Shown here: positions 24,731 to 32,215 of the stretch, piece by piece | Numbering within the stretch: position 1 is the first letter of the stretch | Layout of the letters: every line of letters starts with the position of its first letter | Assembly (NCBI GenBank): GCA_019245415.1 | Contig: JAFARO010000012.1 | Coordinates: forward strand, 103,550-167,549 | Direction of reading: 5' to 3' | Origin: Alphaproteobacteria bacterium | GTDB lineage: Bacteria; Pseudomonadota; Alphaproteobacteria; Micropepsales; Micropepsaceae | Length of the DNA: 64,000 bases | The notes under the pieces: model-generated | The model's database searches: none | Told to the model about the DNA's origin: nothing | What the model saw: the letters and a program-made list of their open reading frames with translations, nothing else | Position numbers and translations under genes: made by a program

Positions 24731-24983
24731 CTCGCCACAAACTCGCCACAGCGCCACAAAGAGCGAATCAGAGAATGGCGGGATTCTGCGGGTTACAGCG
24801 GAAGCACACCTTGTGGCGAAAATCAGAGATTTTGGTGCGCTACGGAAAATAATTGCCGTCTAAGTCATTGAAGTAGAAGTGGCGCGAGCGACGGGACTTG
24901 AACCCGCGACCTCTTCCGTGACAGAGAAGAAAAACCACAGCGAGGTGAGCTAGTTAGAAGGCACTCGCCACAGACTCGCCACA
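24731..24983. other. Candidate attachment region: paired CTCGCCACA repeats around a tRNA remnant
   Basis: CTCGCCACA occurs at 24731-24739 and 24742-24750, and again at 24964-24972 and 24975-24983. Each pair is spaced 11 bp, one helical turn. An inverted TCGCCACAA lies at 24811-24819. Between the pairs is a tRNA 3' half (24880-24929). The last repeat abuts the integrase stop. This is the layout of tyrosine-integrase arm sites flanking a core. Nothing else was recognised in 24618-24983. Confidence 0.6.
24880..24929 (-). pseudogene. tRNA 3'-half remnant (anticodon arm to CCA)
   Basis: Read on the minus strand, an anticodon arm (CTTCT, loop CTGTCAC, GGAAG), a five-base variable loop, a T arm with TTCAAGT and an acceptor strand ending GCCA follow in correct spacing. 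The loop reads GTC (Asp-like). The region further 5' does not form a D arm, so only the 3' half is present, as left by integrase insertion. Confidence 0.65.
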
Positions 24984-26162
24984 TCAATTGGCACGAAGAG
25001 AAGCGAGCATCCCTTCTGACGCTCCGACCTCGGTGCGTTTCAGCAGGTGGCCGTACACGTTCAGCGTTGTCTTGATGTCCTCATGCCCCATGAGCGTCTG
25101 AATCGTCTTCAGGTCTCTCCGGCTGGCGATTAATACCGACGCGTAGAAGTGACGTAGATCGTACGGCACGTATTTCGGCTTTTCGATTTTCTCGCCATCC
25201 ACTTCCTCGGTTACGACTAATCCAGCTTCCATGCAGGCAGTAGCAAAGCCGCGGTTGCGCCAGTTCTCCGGCAACTGCCAACGACCGCTTGAGGTCGGGA
25301 AGATCAGATTATGCTTGTTGGGCTCCGCATGGTGATCGGCATAGAAGCGGACCATCTTGTACACGTCGCCGCTCAGGTCGATGAAGCGCCGGCCAGCGGC
25401 GGTCTTGGGGGCCGATAGCTTTTTGCCGCTGCGTTCGATGGCGCGCGACACCTGTACACCTTTGTCCTTCACGCTCGCATCGGCGACGGCAAGGTATTCT
25501 TGCGGGCGCATCCCGGAATCCGCGGCGAGATAAAGCAAAGGCCGGTAGCGCTTCCACGTCCGCTGGGTCTGGAGGTTCTTTGAGTTCGCCAGCTTGTCGG
25601 CGGCCTTCAAGAGCGCCATCACCTCTTTCTCTGTTGGAATGGTGACGGGCTCTTCATAGCGAGAGCGTTCGCGGATCGAGACGCGCGCCGCTACGTCATG
25701 CAGAAGGACGCCACGAAAGACCATTTCCAGAATCATCGAATGGAAACTCGACAGCACGAAATGCGCCATCGAGCGCGGGTAGTGTTTCAGCAGCCATGAC
25801 CGGAATTCGATAACGTCAGGAGCGGTCAGCTCATGGAGAGTCTTGTTCCACGGATACTGGTTGATGATCTGCGCACGGTACTTGTATCCCTTGAGCGTGA
25901 ACGCGGTGACCGGCTCGCGTCCGTCGCGCCCTTCCTTCTCACAAACTTCAAGCCATTTGTGGAGACCGTCGGCAACGGTGACGATATGACCGCCGCCTGA
26001 ACGCGTGGCGATGATCTTGGTCTCGCCACTCTCGCGAAATTCGCGCGCTTCCTTTTGGGTATCGAATGTCCGGTAGGCGTAACCTGATTTCGCCGCTTTA
26101 TCCGGGTATCGGACCTGCCACGTCGTTCCTTTGCTTCCGTTTCTTTTTCTTATGTCTGCCAT
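24984..26162 (-). CDS. Tyrosine site-specific integrase
   Basis: A 392-residue phage-type integrase. An N-terminal arm-binding region (about 1-60) is followed by a SAM-like core-binding domain (60-165). The catalytic domain has R219 (DSGMRPQE), K253, Y334-x-x-R337 (YDLRHFYAS, Tyr in place of the usual His), H360 and nucleophile Y370 (NVYGHL). It lies directly beside the CTCGCCACA repeats and tRNA remnant, and downstream of a small excisionase-like gene. All catalytic residues except the His-to-Tyr change are present, so it may still be functional. Confidence 0.93.
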   Translation of the reverse strand: MADIRKRNGSKGTTWQVRYPDKAAKSGYAYRTFDTQKEAREFRESGETKIIATRSGGGHIVTVADGLHKWLEVCEKEGRDGREPVTAFTLKGYKYRAQIINQYPWNKTLHELTAPDVIEFRSWLLKHYPRSMAHFVLSSFHSMILEMVFRGVLLHDVAARVSIRERSRYEEPVTIPTEKEVMALLKAADKLANSKNLQTQRTWKRYRPLLYLAADSGMRPQEYLAVADASVKDKGVQVSRAIERSGKKLSAPKTAAGRRFIDLSGDVYKMVRFYADHHAEPNKHNLIFPTSSGRWQLPENWRNRGFATACMEAGLVVTEEVDGEKIEKPKYVPYDLRHFYASVLIASRRDLKTIQTLMGHEDIKTTLNVYGHLLKRTEVGASEGMLASLRAN

Positions 26163-26216
26163 AGCGAATCATGCAGTAAAACCGGGCATAAATGCAAGGT
26201 TTAGAATTATTCTATT

Positions 26217-26453
26217 CTAGTTCGGGCGCAGATTTCTCTGCGCTTCCACCTGCCGCTTAAAATAGGCGCTCAGCAAATCGTCCTTCTCGATTTTGAGTTT
26301 GTGTTCGATGGGATCGACGAAGAAAGGCAGCTTGCGCCGTCCCTGTGCGTCCTGTTCCGCAGCGCGCTGCATTTGACGCATGGTGAGATTTACCCCCATC
26401 TCGGCCAACACGCGCCGGGCGTCTTCAAGGCCGAGATAACAGGGCTGCTTCAT
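26217..26453 (-). CDS. Small winged-HTH protein, possible excisionase
   Basis: A 78-residue protein just upstream of the integrase, same strand, 54 bases apart. VNLTMRQMQRAAEQ looks like a recognition helix pair. LPFFVDPIEHKLKIEKDDLLSAYF is reminiscent of the wing and following helix of MerR/Xis-type excisionases. A recombination directionality factor is therefore plausible. No exact family was recognised. Confidence 0.5.
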   Translation of the reverse strand: MKQPCYLGLEDARRVLAEMGVNLTMRQMQRAAEQDAQGRRKLPFFVDPIEHKLKIEKDDLLSAYFKRQVEAQRNLRPN

Positions 26454-26463
26454 GATCTATCCC

Positions 26464-26727
26464 CTACAGTTTGTAATCGAGACAGGCAGGATGGTAGTGG
26501 TGCGTATCCAGCCGCTTAACGGCAGCGCCCGTCGAGAGCCGCTTAACCACAAGCGGATCGCCAAATTCATTGGTGGCGGGAACGACCAGCTTCACGCCGG
26601 TCACGAATGAAACGCCGAACTCTTCTCTGAGAGCTTCTATATCTTCCCAGATGGCCTGCTTCAGCTCGTCCAGCGGGATCGTGCCGAGGGTCTTGTAATC
26701 AATCTCAACAGGGTCTGTCTTTTTCAT
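26464..26727 (-). CDS. Small hypothetical protein in the integrase module
   Basis: An 87-residue protein starting MKKTDPVEIDYKTLG; the frame can be read from a TTG nine codons earlier. The first half is helical and acidic (PLDELKQAIWEDIEALREEFG), the second a strand-rich part (VKLVVPATNEFGDPLVVKRL). It ends ten bases before the putative excisionase gene. No function was recognised. Confidence 0.5.
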   Translation of the reverse strand: MKKTDPVEIDYKTLGTIPLDELKQAIWEDIEALREEFGVSFVTGVKLVVPATNEFGDPLVVKRLSTGAAVKRLDTHHYHPACLDYKL

Positions 26728-27161
26728 CAGTGACCCGAATATCGCTTCAAACAATCAGACGTTGAAATCAATAAATCTAATAATTCCCATCCTACACGGC
26801 GGGTCTTAAAGTTTTTCAAAGACCGATTGTGACTCAACGCACATTACAACGCGGGCAGCTTTTGAATTCGCATGATGAGTGCGAGTGTATGCAAATCTTT
26901 TTTTTGCTAACGGTTTCCGGTGCGCCCTTTCTCTCTCCGGTTCGCCCTGCAACTTCAGACTGAGCATCTACCCCGCTCGCATTTTTGATGCGCTGATTTT
27001 CGCCGCGCTGCCGTGCAGCCGCGTGGCCGATTTTCTCTCTCTCTTCCTGTCCTTCTCCGCGTCCGCCGTCCATGGCGGGCCGTCTGCTGCTGATTCTGCC
27101 TCTGGGACCGCATGACGGCCCTGATGGTCGGGGCCGCGAGGACAACAGCAGGAGAAAATCC
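26728..27161. other. Intergenic region, no supported gene
   Basis: 434 bases. It includes an AT-rich stretch near 26760-26900 that could hold the promoter of the integrase module, and pyrimidine-rich DNA near 27030-27060. A minus-strand frame here is low-complexity and lacks a ribosome site. A single GCGAGG unit occurs at about 27138. Confidence 0.4.
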
Positions 27162-27359
27162 ATGTCCACGGTCTACACTTTGTCAGCACTACTCCACCTC
27201 AGCGAACATCAACTGCGGGGCCTGCTCAACCGGGCTCGCTACGATCTTAATTGCAGCCTCAAGGGCTCAATCGAGCGCCGCGATGCGTTGCTCAATCTGG
27301 AGATCATCCACCGCGCGATAAACGTGCGGCGCGCGCAACACCGCCCGCCGGGCTTCTAA
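27162..27359 (+). CDS. Small 65-residue hypothetical protein
   Basis: It has a clear ribosome site (CAGGAG) before ATG. The protein (MSTVYTLSALLHLSEHQLRG onward) is helical and basic: LLNRARYDLNCSLKG, then RRDALLNLEIIHRAI. It resembles the small helical proteins often encoded on alphaproteobacterial mobile elements. No function was recognised. Confidence 0.5.
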   Translation: MSTVYTLSALLHLSEHQLRGLLNRARYDLNCSLKGSIERRDALLNLEIIHRAINVRRAQHRPPGF

Positions 27360-27386
27360 CCCGGCGCTTGCAGCGGGATGCCCAGC

Positions 27387-27641
27387 TCAGGGCATCCCGC
27401 CGACAAATCCACTCGTATCCTCATTCTTGAGGAGATTGATCCTCACGCCGACATAGCGGCAGCCGGGCCGGCGGCAGGCAAGATGCCGCGCGACTTCATC
27501 CATGCGCACATTGCGGTGATCGACCTTGAGGAGGAGCTGGATCGCGCTTTGAAGCCACACATGCCCGCACTTCAAGCATGTCGACTCAATGATGACGCTT
27601 TCATCCAGATCACGCAGCCATGTGTCTTCCTGCCACGTCAC
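27387..27641 (-). CDS. Zinc-ribbon protein coupled to the Y-family polymerase
   Basis: An 84-residue protein starting at a GTG that overlaps the polymerase stop (GTGA). VTWQEDTWLRDLDESVIIESTCLKCGHVW (described in parts) is followed by CRRPGC, so two Cys-x2/x4-Cys knuckles form a probable zinc ribbon. Coupling suggests it works with, or is regulated with, the polymerase, for example as a DNA- or protein-binding accessory. No family was recognised. Confidence 0.55.
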   Translation of the reverse strand: MTWQEDTWLRDLDESVIIESTCLKCGHVWLQSAIQLLLKVDHRNVRMDEVARHLACRRPGCRYVGVRINLLKNEDTSGFVGGMP

Positions 27642-28891
27642 CAGAAATCCTCCGCCGAAGGAATGCGGTTGTAGGAAATCTTGCCCCCGGCATAACCGCC
27701 CGGCGGCGGGGTCCACGGACCGAGGCTGACCACCCGTTTACCGAACTTGCGATTGAGATTGTCCATCGCATTGGTCAGGACTTCGTTTTTCTGGCGTACG
27801 GCATCGTCTCTTAGAAAAAGATCGAGCTGGCGTTCGTTGGCGGACGAAAGCTCTCCCAGCGTCACGCTGAGCCGGATGATCTTCGCTCTCGGCGGAATCT
27901 CGGCGCACGCCGTGATCCAAAGTTCAGTGAGCGCGACCAGACACGCGTGATCGTCCTGAACGGCGGGAAGTTCGCGCTGGCCGCTCCATGTGCCGTCTCG
28001 CATGTCGAGCGAGAGCCAAAGCTTGGCGGCGTAATAGCGGTCGCGACGCATCCGGCGCGCCGCTTTTGTCAGCAGTAGGCGAGAACAGGACTGGGCATTG
28101 GCCGCGTCCCGCCAATCCGGCGGCAGCACGCGGCCATGCCCGTACATGCCGCGCGAAGTCGGCATCGCGTGAATATCGTAGCCGTGCAGCGCGTACCACA
28201 TGCGCTCGCCGTTCACATTACCCCACAGGGCGCGCAGGTGCTTGGGCTGGGCGTGCCAGAGATCGCGGATCGTCAGGATGCTTGCCGCTTTAAGACGCTC
28301 TTCCATCCGTGAGCCGACGCCGGGAATGGATTCGAGCGGCAACGCGAACAGCGGGTCAGGCAAATCTTCGGGCCGCCACACTGTTACGCCGTTCGGCTTA
28401 TCGACCTTGCAGGCGATCTTCGCGAGCAAGCGGTTCGCGGCAAAACCGATGGAACAGGTGATCTGTTCACCGATGTTGCGGCGGAGACGATCCTTGATCT
28501 TTTTTGCCAATGCGCGGGGATCGGCGATATTCGCGCTGTCGAGCTTGCAGGCAAGCTCGTCGATCGACTTGACCGTCTCGATCGGAATCTCGCACGAGAT
28601 TTCGTTTAGGAGCGCGTTGTGCGCCCGGCGAAACAGATCGGGACGTTGCGTGACGAGAACGATGTCGGGACAGATGGCGCGCGCTTCCGGCACTCCCATG
28701 ACATTCTTGCAGCCGGCGGCCTTCGCTTCCTTTGAGCAGGCGATAACCATCGTTGAGTCCGGCTTGTCCGTCTCGAACGGAATGACGCCCACAGGCCGCC
28801 CGCGCAGATGCGGCATCGCCTGCTGCATGACCGAGGCAAAGAATCCGTCGAAGTCGAGGTACAGTTTTTCAATGGTGGCGGCTTTTCTCAT
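27638..28891 (-). CDS. Y-family translesion DNA polymerase
   Basis: A 417-residue DinB/ImuB-like polymerase. Palm motif I is YLDFDGFFASV (11-21), with metal ligand D13. Motif III SIDE (D111, E112) is intact, so it should be catalytically active, unlike ImuB. The helix-hairpin-helix segment IPGVGSRMEERL and little-finger domain follow. QLDLF near residue 360 matches the beta-clamp-binding consensus. Mobile elements often carry such polymerases for replication or mutagenesis after transfer. No LexA-type box was identified upstream. Confidence 0.9.
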   Translation of the reverse strand: MRKAATIEKLYLDFDGFFASVMQQAMPHLRGRPVGVIPFETDKPDSTMVIACSKEAKAAGCKNVMGVPEARAICPDIVLVTQRPDLFRRAHNALLNEISCEIPIETVKSIDELACKLDSANIADPRALAKKIKDRLRRNIGEQITCSIGFAANRLLAKIACKVDKPNGVTVWRPEDLPDPLFALPLESIPGVGSRMEERLKAASILTIRDLWHAQPKHLRALWGNVNGERMWYALHGYDIHAMPTSRGMYGHGRVLPPDWRDAANAQSCSRLLLTKAARRMRRDRYYAAKLWLSLDMRDGTWSGQRELPAVQDDHACLVALTELWITACAEIPPRAKIIRLSVTLGELSSANERQLDLFLRDDAVRQKNEVLTNAMDNLNRKFGKRVVSLGPWTPPPGGYAGGKISYNRIPSAEDFW

Positions 28892-29007
28892 GCTCGAATC
28901 TGCTCATGGGCCGATGAGAACAAAACAGGAACGACAGAGTCAAGCAAAAGCCGCCCGCACAGCGATTTTCTAGGTTATGTGAACTGCCCGAAGGCCCGCC
29001 CCCTGCC

Positions 29008-29027
29008 ACGAGGTTCGCGCGAGGAAA
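29008..29027 (+). promoter_or_regulatory. Tandem GCGAGG operator-like motif, copy 4
   Basis: Sequence ACGAGGTTCGCGCGAGGAAA, one base off in the first unit. It lies in the divergent gap between the polymerase and the small gene/recombinase unit. Confidence 0.5.
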
Positions 29028-29057
29028 GCCTGTGGGGCGTACATCCAAATTTGCGTC

Positions 29058-29288
29058 ATGGAAAAGGATATCCACGGCGCAATGTGCGGACGGGACCATC
29101 CGCCCGCAGCGGAGACGGGAGAGGATACCTGTCCCGGCGCGCCGTCGAATTTGGGCAAGAAGACTCCAAACTCAACCGCTTACAAGGTCATTGTCGATCT
29201 GCCGGAGCCGCTGCCGGTGACCGAAGGAGAGCTGGAATTATTGGAGTCCGAACTCGCCGACTTCATTGCGGAGTTGCTCAAGACGTAG
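29058..29288 (+). CDS. Small protein upstream of the serine recombinase
   Basis: Up to 76 residues. The first 40 are low-complexity. The C-terminal part (YKVIVDLPEPLPVTEGELE, then LLESELADFIAELLKT) is well-formed and acidic. A start at 29082 is also possible, because the motif copy 4 is only 30 bp before 29058. Ends 34 bases before the recombinase, so co-transcribed. It could be a directionality factor, but this is speculative. Confidence 0.45.
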   Translation: MEKDIHGAMCGRDHPPAAETGEDTCPGAPSNLGKKTPNSTAYKVIVDLPEPLPVTEGELELLESELADFIAELLKT

Positions 29289-29322
29289 CAGGATTCTTGG
29301 CCGGTTTTCTAAAGGTGCGCAG

Positions 29323-30951
29323 ATGAAAGTGGCTCTCTACCTTCGGGTCTCCACAGCGCGGCAGGCGGAGAAAGACCTCTCTATCCCCGACCAGCGCAAC
29401 CAGTTGGAGCGCTGGAGCAAAGACCGGGGCTGGAATGTCGTCGCCGAATATGTTGAGCCGGGCGCGTCCGCGACCGACGACCGCCGCCCGCAGTTTCAGC
29501 GCATGATGGACGACGCCGCACGGCCCGACCGGCCCTTCGAGGCCGTGCTCGTGCATAGCTTCTCGCGCTTCTTCCGCGACTCTTTCCAGTTCGAGATGCA
29601 CCGCCGCTCGCTGGAAAAGAACGGCGTCGCGCTGATCTCGATCACGCAGACCGTTTCGCAAGACCCTTCGGGGCAGATGTTCCGCCAGCTTTGCTCGATG
29701 TTCGATGAATACCAAAGCCGCGAGACAGCCAAGCACGTCCTGCGGGCGATGAAGGAAAACGCCCGGCTCGGCTTCTGGAACGGCTCTCAGGCTCCCTACG
29801 GCTATAAAGCGATGACGGTGGAAGTGCGCGCCGATGCTGTCAAAAAGAAACTCGAAATAAACCCGGTCGAAGCGGAGGTCGTGCAGGAAGTCTTCACGCT
29901 CTGCCGTAATGGCAAAGGCATACGCGGCATCGCGGATCATCTGAACCGCAAGGGCCTCACCTATCGCCGCAAGGGCCGCAAGTGGACTTCCGGCCTCGTG
30001 CATCAGGTTCTGACGCGTGAAGCTTATGCCGGGACGCACTACTTCAACCGGACGGACGTTCGGCTGAACCGCAACAAAGACAAGAGCGAGTGGGTGGCGT
30101 TCCCCACACCCATCATTGTCGATCCCGAAATCTTTAGCGCCGTGCAAAAGCTGCTCGAAGCGCGGCGTCCCACCCGCGTTGCGCCGCGCATTGTCACCGG
30201 CCCAACGCTGCTGACGGGACTGGCGCGCTGCGCCGACTGCGGTGGCGGCATGACGATCCGCACCGGCAAAGGTGGGCGGTATCGCTACTACACTTGCAAC
30301 AACCGCGTGAATGAAGGCGCCACGTCCTGCAAGGGGCGCAGTATCCCAATGCCGGTCCTCGACGGGATCGTTATGGACAGCTTGGAGGAGCGCATCTTCG
30401 CACCCGAGCGGCTGGAAGCGTTGCTGCGCGGCCTGCTGGACCGCGCCCGAAACAAGACGGAGGTCAACGCTTCAAAAGCCAAAGACCTGCGCCGGAAACT
30501 GCGGGAGGTCGAGGGGCGGATCGAACGTCTCTACGCAGCCCTCGCCGACGGGACAGTCGGGGACACGGATATGTTCCGCCGGTCGCTATCGCAGGTCGAA
30601 GGCGAGCGAGAGGAAGCTCTTCGCATGATCGCGGCGCTGGAGAAGCATCGCGAGGTGCCGCGTCATCTGCTGACGAAGAGTAACATTGCGCGGTTCGCCA
30701 ATGTGGCCCGCGCCCGGTTGCGCGACGAAAACGCCTCTTTGCGCAAGGGCTATATGCGGCACTTGGTCAGCCGGGTCGAAGTCGGCGACCGGGAGATCAG
30801 GATTAGCGGCCCCCATGCCAGCCTTGCGGATGGCGTACTGGACTCCGGCAGCGGCGCTGCCGGAGTGCCCAGTTTTGTAAGTGGTTGGTGGGCCCGGCAG
30901 GACTCGAACCTGCGGCCAGACCGTTATGAGCGGTCAGCTCTAACCAGCTGA
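29323..30951 (+). CDS. Large serine recombinase (integrase)
   Basis: A 542-residue recombinase. The N-terminal catalytic domain has nucleophile S10 in YLRVST and the SRFFRD motif. It is followed by a recombinase domain (YGYKAMTVE, GIADHLNRKGL), a zinc ribbon (CADCGG...CNN) and a coiled-coil section (RRKLREVEGRIERLYAAL). The last residues (ARQDSNLRPDRYER) are encoded by the tRNA(CAT) gene on the opposite strand, and the TGA at 30949 lies inside that tRNA. The recombinase therefore sits at the right junction of the island, with the attachment core overlapping its 3' end. The start at 29323 is chosen by homology of MKVALYLRVST. Confidence 0.92.
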   Translation: MKVALYLRVSTARQAEKDLSIPDQRNQLERWSKDRGWNVVAEYVEPGASATDDRRPQFQRMMDDAARPDRPFEAVLVHSFSRFFRDSFQFEMHRRSLEKNGVALISITQTVSQDPSGQMFRQLCSMFDEYQSRETAKHVLRAMKENARLGFWNGSQAPYGYKAMTVEVRADAVKKKLEINPVEAEVVQEVFTLCRNGKGIRGIADHLNRKGLTYRRKGRKWTSGLVHQVLTREAYAGTHYFNRTDVRLNRNKDKSEWVAFPTPIIVDPEIFSAVQKLLEARRPTRVAPRIVTGPTLLTGLARCADCGGGMTIRTGKGGRYRYYTCNNRVNEGATSCKGRSIPMPVLDGIVMDSLEERIFAPERLEALLRGLLDRARNKTEVNASKAKDLRRKLREVEGRIERLYAALADGTVGDTDMFRRSLSQVEGEREEALRMIAALEKHREVPRHLLTKSNIARFANVARARLRDENASLRKGYMRHLVSRVEVGDREIRISGPHASLADGVLDSGSGAAGVPSFVSGWWARQDSNLRPDRYERSALTS

Positions 30952-30962
30952 GCTACGGGCCC
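30886..30962 (-). tRNA. tRNA with CAT anticodon (Ile2 type or Met)
   Basis: Complete cloverleaf on the minus strand: acceptor GGGCCCG paired with CGGGCCC, D arm GCTC...GAGC, anticodon stem GACCG/CGGTC with loop CTCATAA, T arm GCAGG-TTCGAGT-CCTGC and encoded CCA. The CAT anticodon with this body resembles the lysidine-modified Ile2 tRNA of alphaproteobacteria, though Met cannot be excluded. It is the probable insertion target of the serine-recombinase element. Confidence 0.93.
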
Positions 30963-31108
30963 CGCGCGCTGCCATAGCAGATTTCGCCGCGGGGCACAGT
31001 GCCGCCCGGCTGCGCGCTCGGCCACGCAGCGGCGGCGCTGCGCGACTGCCCCAGTTTCGCCTTGGCTGGGGTGCAGCCTGGGCCGGCGTTTCGAGAAGGG
31101 GAATTCCC

Positions 31109-31828
31109 ATGTCGCCAGCCTCGCGTGCCGCGCTCGTCTGCATTCTGGCATTGTCGTTGCCGGCCGCCTCCGGCGCACAGGCTCTGGGCGCCGAGACGGC
31201 GCCGCACCTCCTCACCGTCACCGGCCATGGCGAGAGCAAGGGTGTGCCGGACCGTGCCACGCTCTCGACGGGCGTCGTCACCTCGGCGCGCACGGCGCGT
31301 GAGGCGCTCGGCGCAAACGCACAGGCGATGAATGCGGTGTTCGCGGCGCTGAAGCGCGCCGGCGTGGAAGAGCGCAACATCCAAACATCGAACGTCGAGA
31401 TCACGCCGCAATTCGCCGCGCAGAAGCCGGGCATCAGCGAAGCGCCGCGCATCGCGGGGTATCAGGCGACCAACACCGTCAGCGTCACGGTCGACGGTCT
31501 CGACAGGCTCGGCGCCACCATCGACGCGCTGGTGTCGGCCGGCAGCAACCAGATCGAAGGTCCGAGCTTTTCGCTCGCCGATCCCAAGCCGCTCGAGGCG
31601 CGGGCGCGCGCGCAGGCGGTGCGCGACGCGACGGAGCGCGCGCGGACCTTGGCAGAGGCCGCCGGCGTCACGCTCGGCCCGATGCTGAGCATCGCGGAGG
31701 GCACGCAGGGGATGACCTACAGCCGCCCGCGCGGGATGTTGGCCATGGCCGATGCTGCGCCTACGCCGATCGCGCCGGGCGAACAGAGCCTCAGCGTCGA
31801 CGTCACCATCACCTGGGAGATCCACTGA
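31109..31828 (+). CDS. SIMPL (DUF541) periplasmic protein
   Basis: A 239-residue protein. A cleavable signal peptide (about 1-29, ending SGAQALGA) precedes a SIMPL domain with the opening LLTVTGHGESKGVPDRA and the central KRAGVEERNIQTSNVEI. It has the family's usual length. SIMPL proteins are periplasmic or outer-membrane proteins implicated in stress tolerance; no enzymatic activity is known. GAAGGGGA serves as ribosome site. First backbone gene after the tRNA. Confidence 0.85.
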   Translation: MSPASRAALVCILALSLPAASGAQALGAETAPHLLTVTGHGESKGVPDRATLSTGVVTSARTAREALGANAQAMNAVFAALKRAGVEERNIQTSNVEITPQFAAQKPGISEAPRIAGYQATNTVSVTVDGLDRLGATIDALVSAGSNQIEGPSFSLADPKPLEARARAQAVRDATERARTLAEAAGVTLGPMLSIAEGTQGMTYSRPRGMLAMADAAPTPIAPGEQSLSVDVTITWEIH

Positions 31829-31839
31829 GGCGCGGCCGG

Positions 31840-32169
31840 TCACGCCGCGTGATTGCAGCTTCCGGCGCTGCCGTCGCTGGCGCGGATCCAGATGTCGAGC
31901 GTTCCCACCACCGGTTCCCGGGCGTCCTTGTCGCGCACCAGCCAGACATGCCATTGGCCCTGATGCTCGCGGGCATGCCAGCGCTCGTCCCTGGTGAAAG
32001 GCCGCGTCCAGGTGCAACGCTCCTTGGCGATGCGGATGGCTTGGGCCTCGCTGGTGACGGGATTGTCCTCGACGCCGGCGCAACCGGCGGCCGACGCCGC
32101 CGCTACGCAAAACGCAAAAGCGCGAGCCACGCGCCTTCGAAAAAGCGCAACCCGAGTTCGCGCGATCAT
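31840..32169 (-). CDS. Putative lipoprotein
   Basis: A 109-residue protein. An Arg-rich N-terminus, hydrophobic stretch and ASAAGCAG lipobox (Cys30) predict a lipoprotein. The mature domain (RIAKERCTW, then QGQWHVWLVRDKDAREPVVG) is a small alpha/beta unit with PepSY-like alternation and two cysteines. It converges on the SIMPL gene. No function was recognised. Confidence 0.6.
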   Translation of the reverse strand: MIARTRVALFRRRVARAFAFCVAAASAAGCAGVEDNPVTSEAQAIRIAKERCTWTRPFTRDERWHAREHQGQWHVWLVRDKDAREPVVGTLDIWIRASDGSAGSCNHAA

Positions 32170-32215
32170 GTCCTTGTTCCCTCGACGGCGATCCCACCCA
32201 GAACGCCGTGCATCG

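Noticed and set aside
24880..24969. Complete tRNA using GCGAGTG (near 24963) as 5' acceptor strand
   Set aside because: The acceptor pairing is good, but 32 bases separate it from the anticodon stem and no D arm forms. The match arises from the CTCGCCACA repeat.
26834..27169. Possible 111-residue minus-strand gene
   Set aside because: Arg/Glu/Gly low-complexity, no ribosome site, overlaps the leader of the supported gene at 27162.
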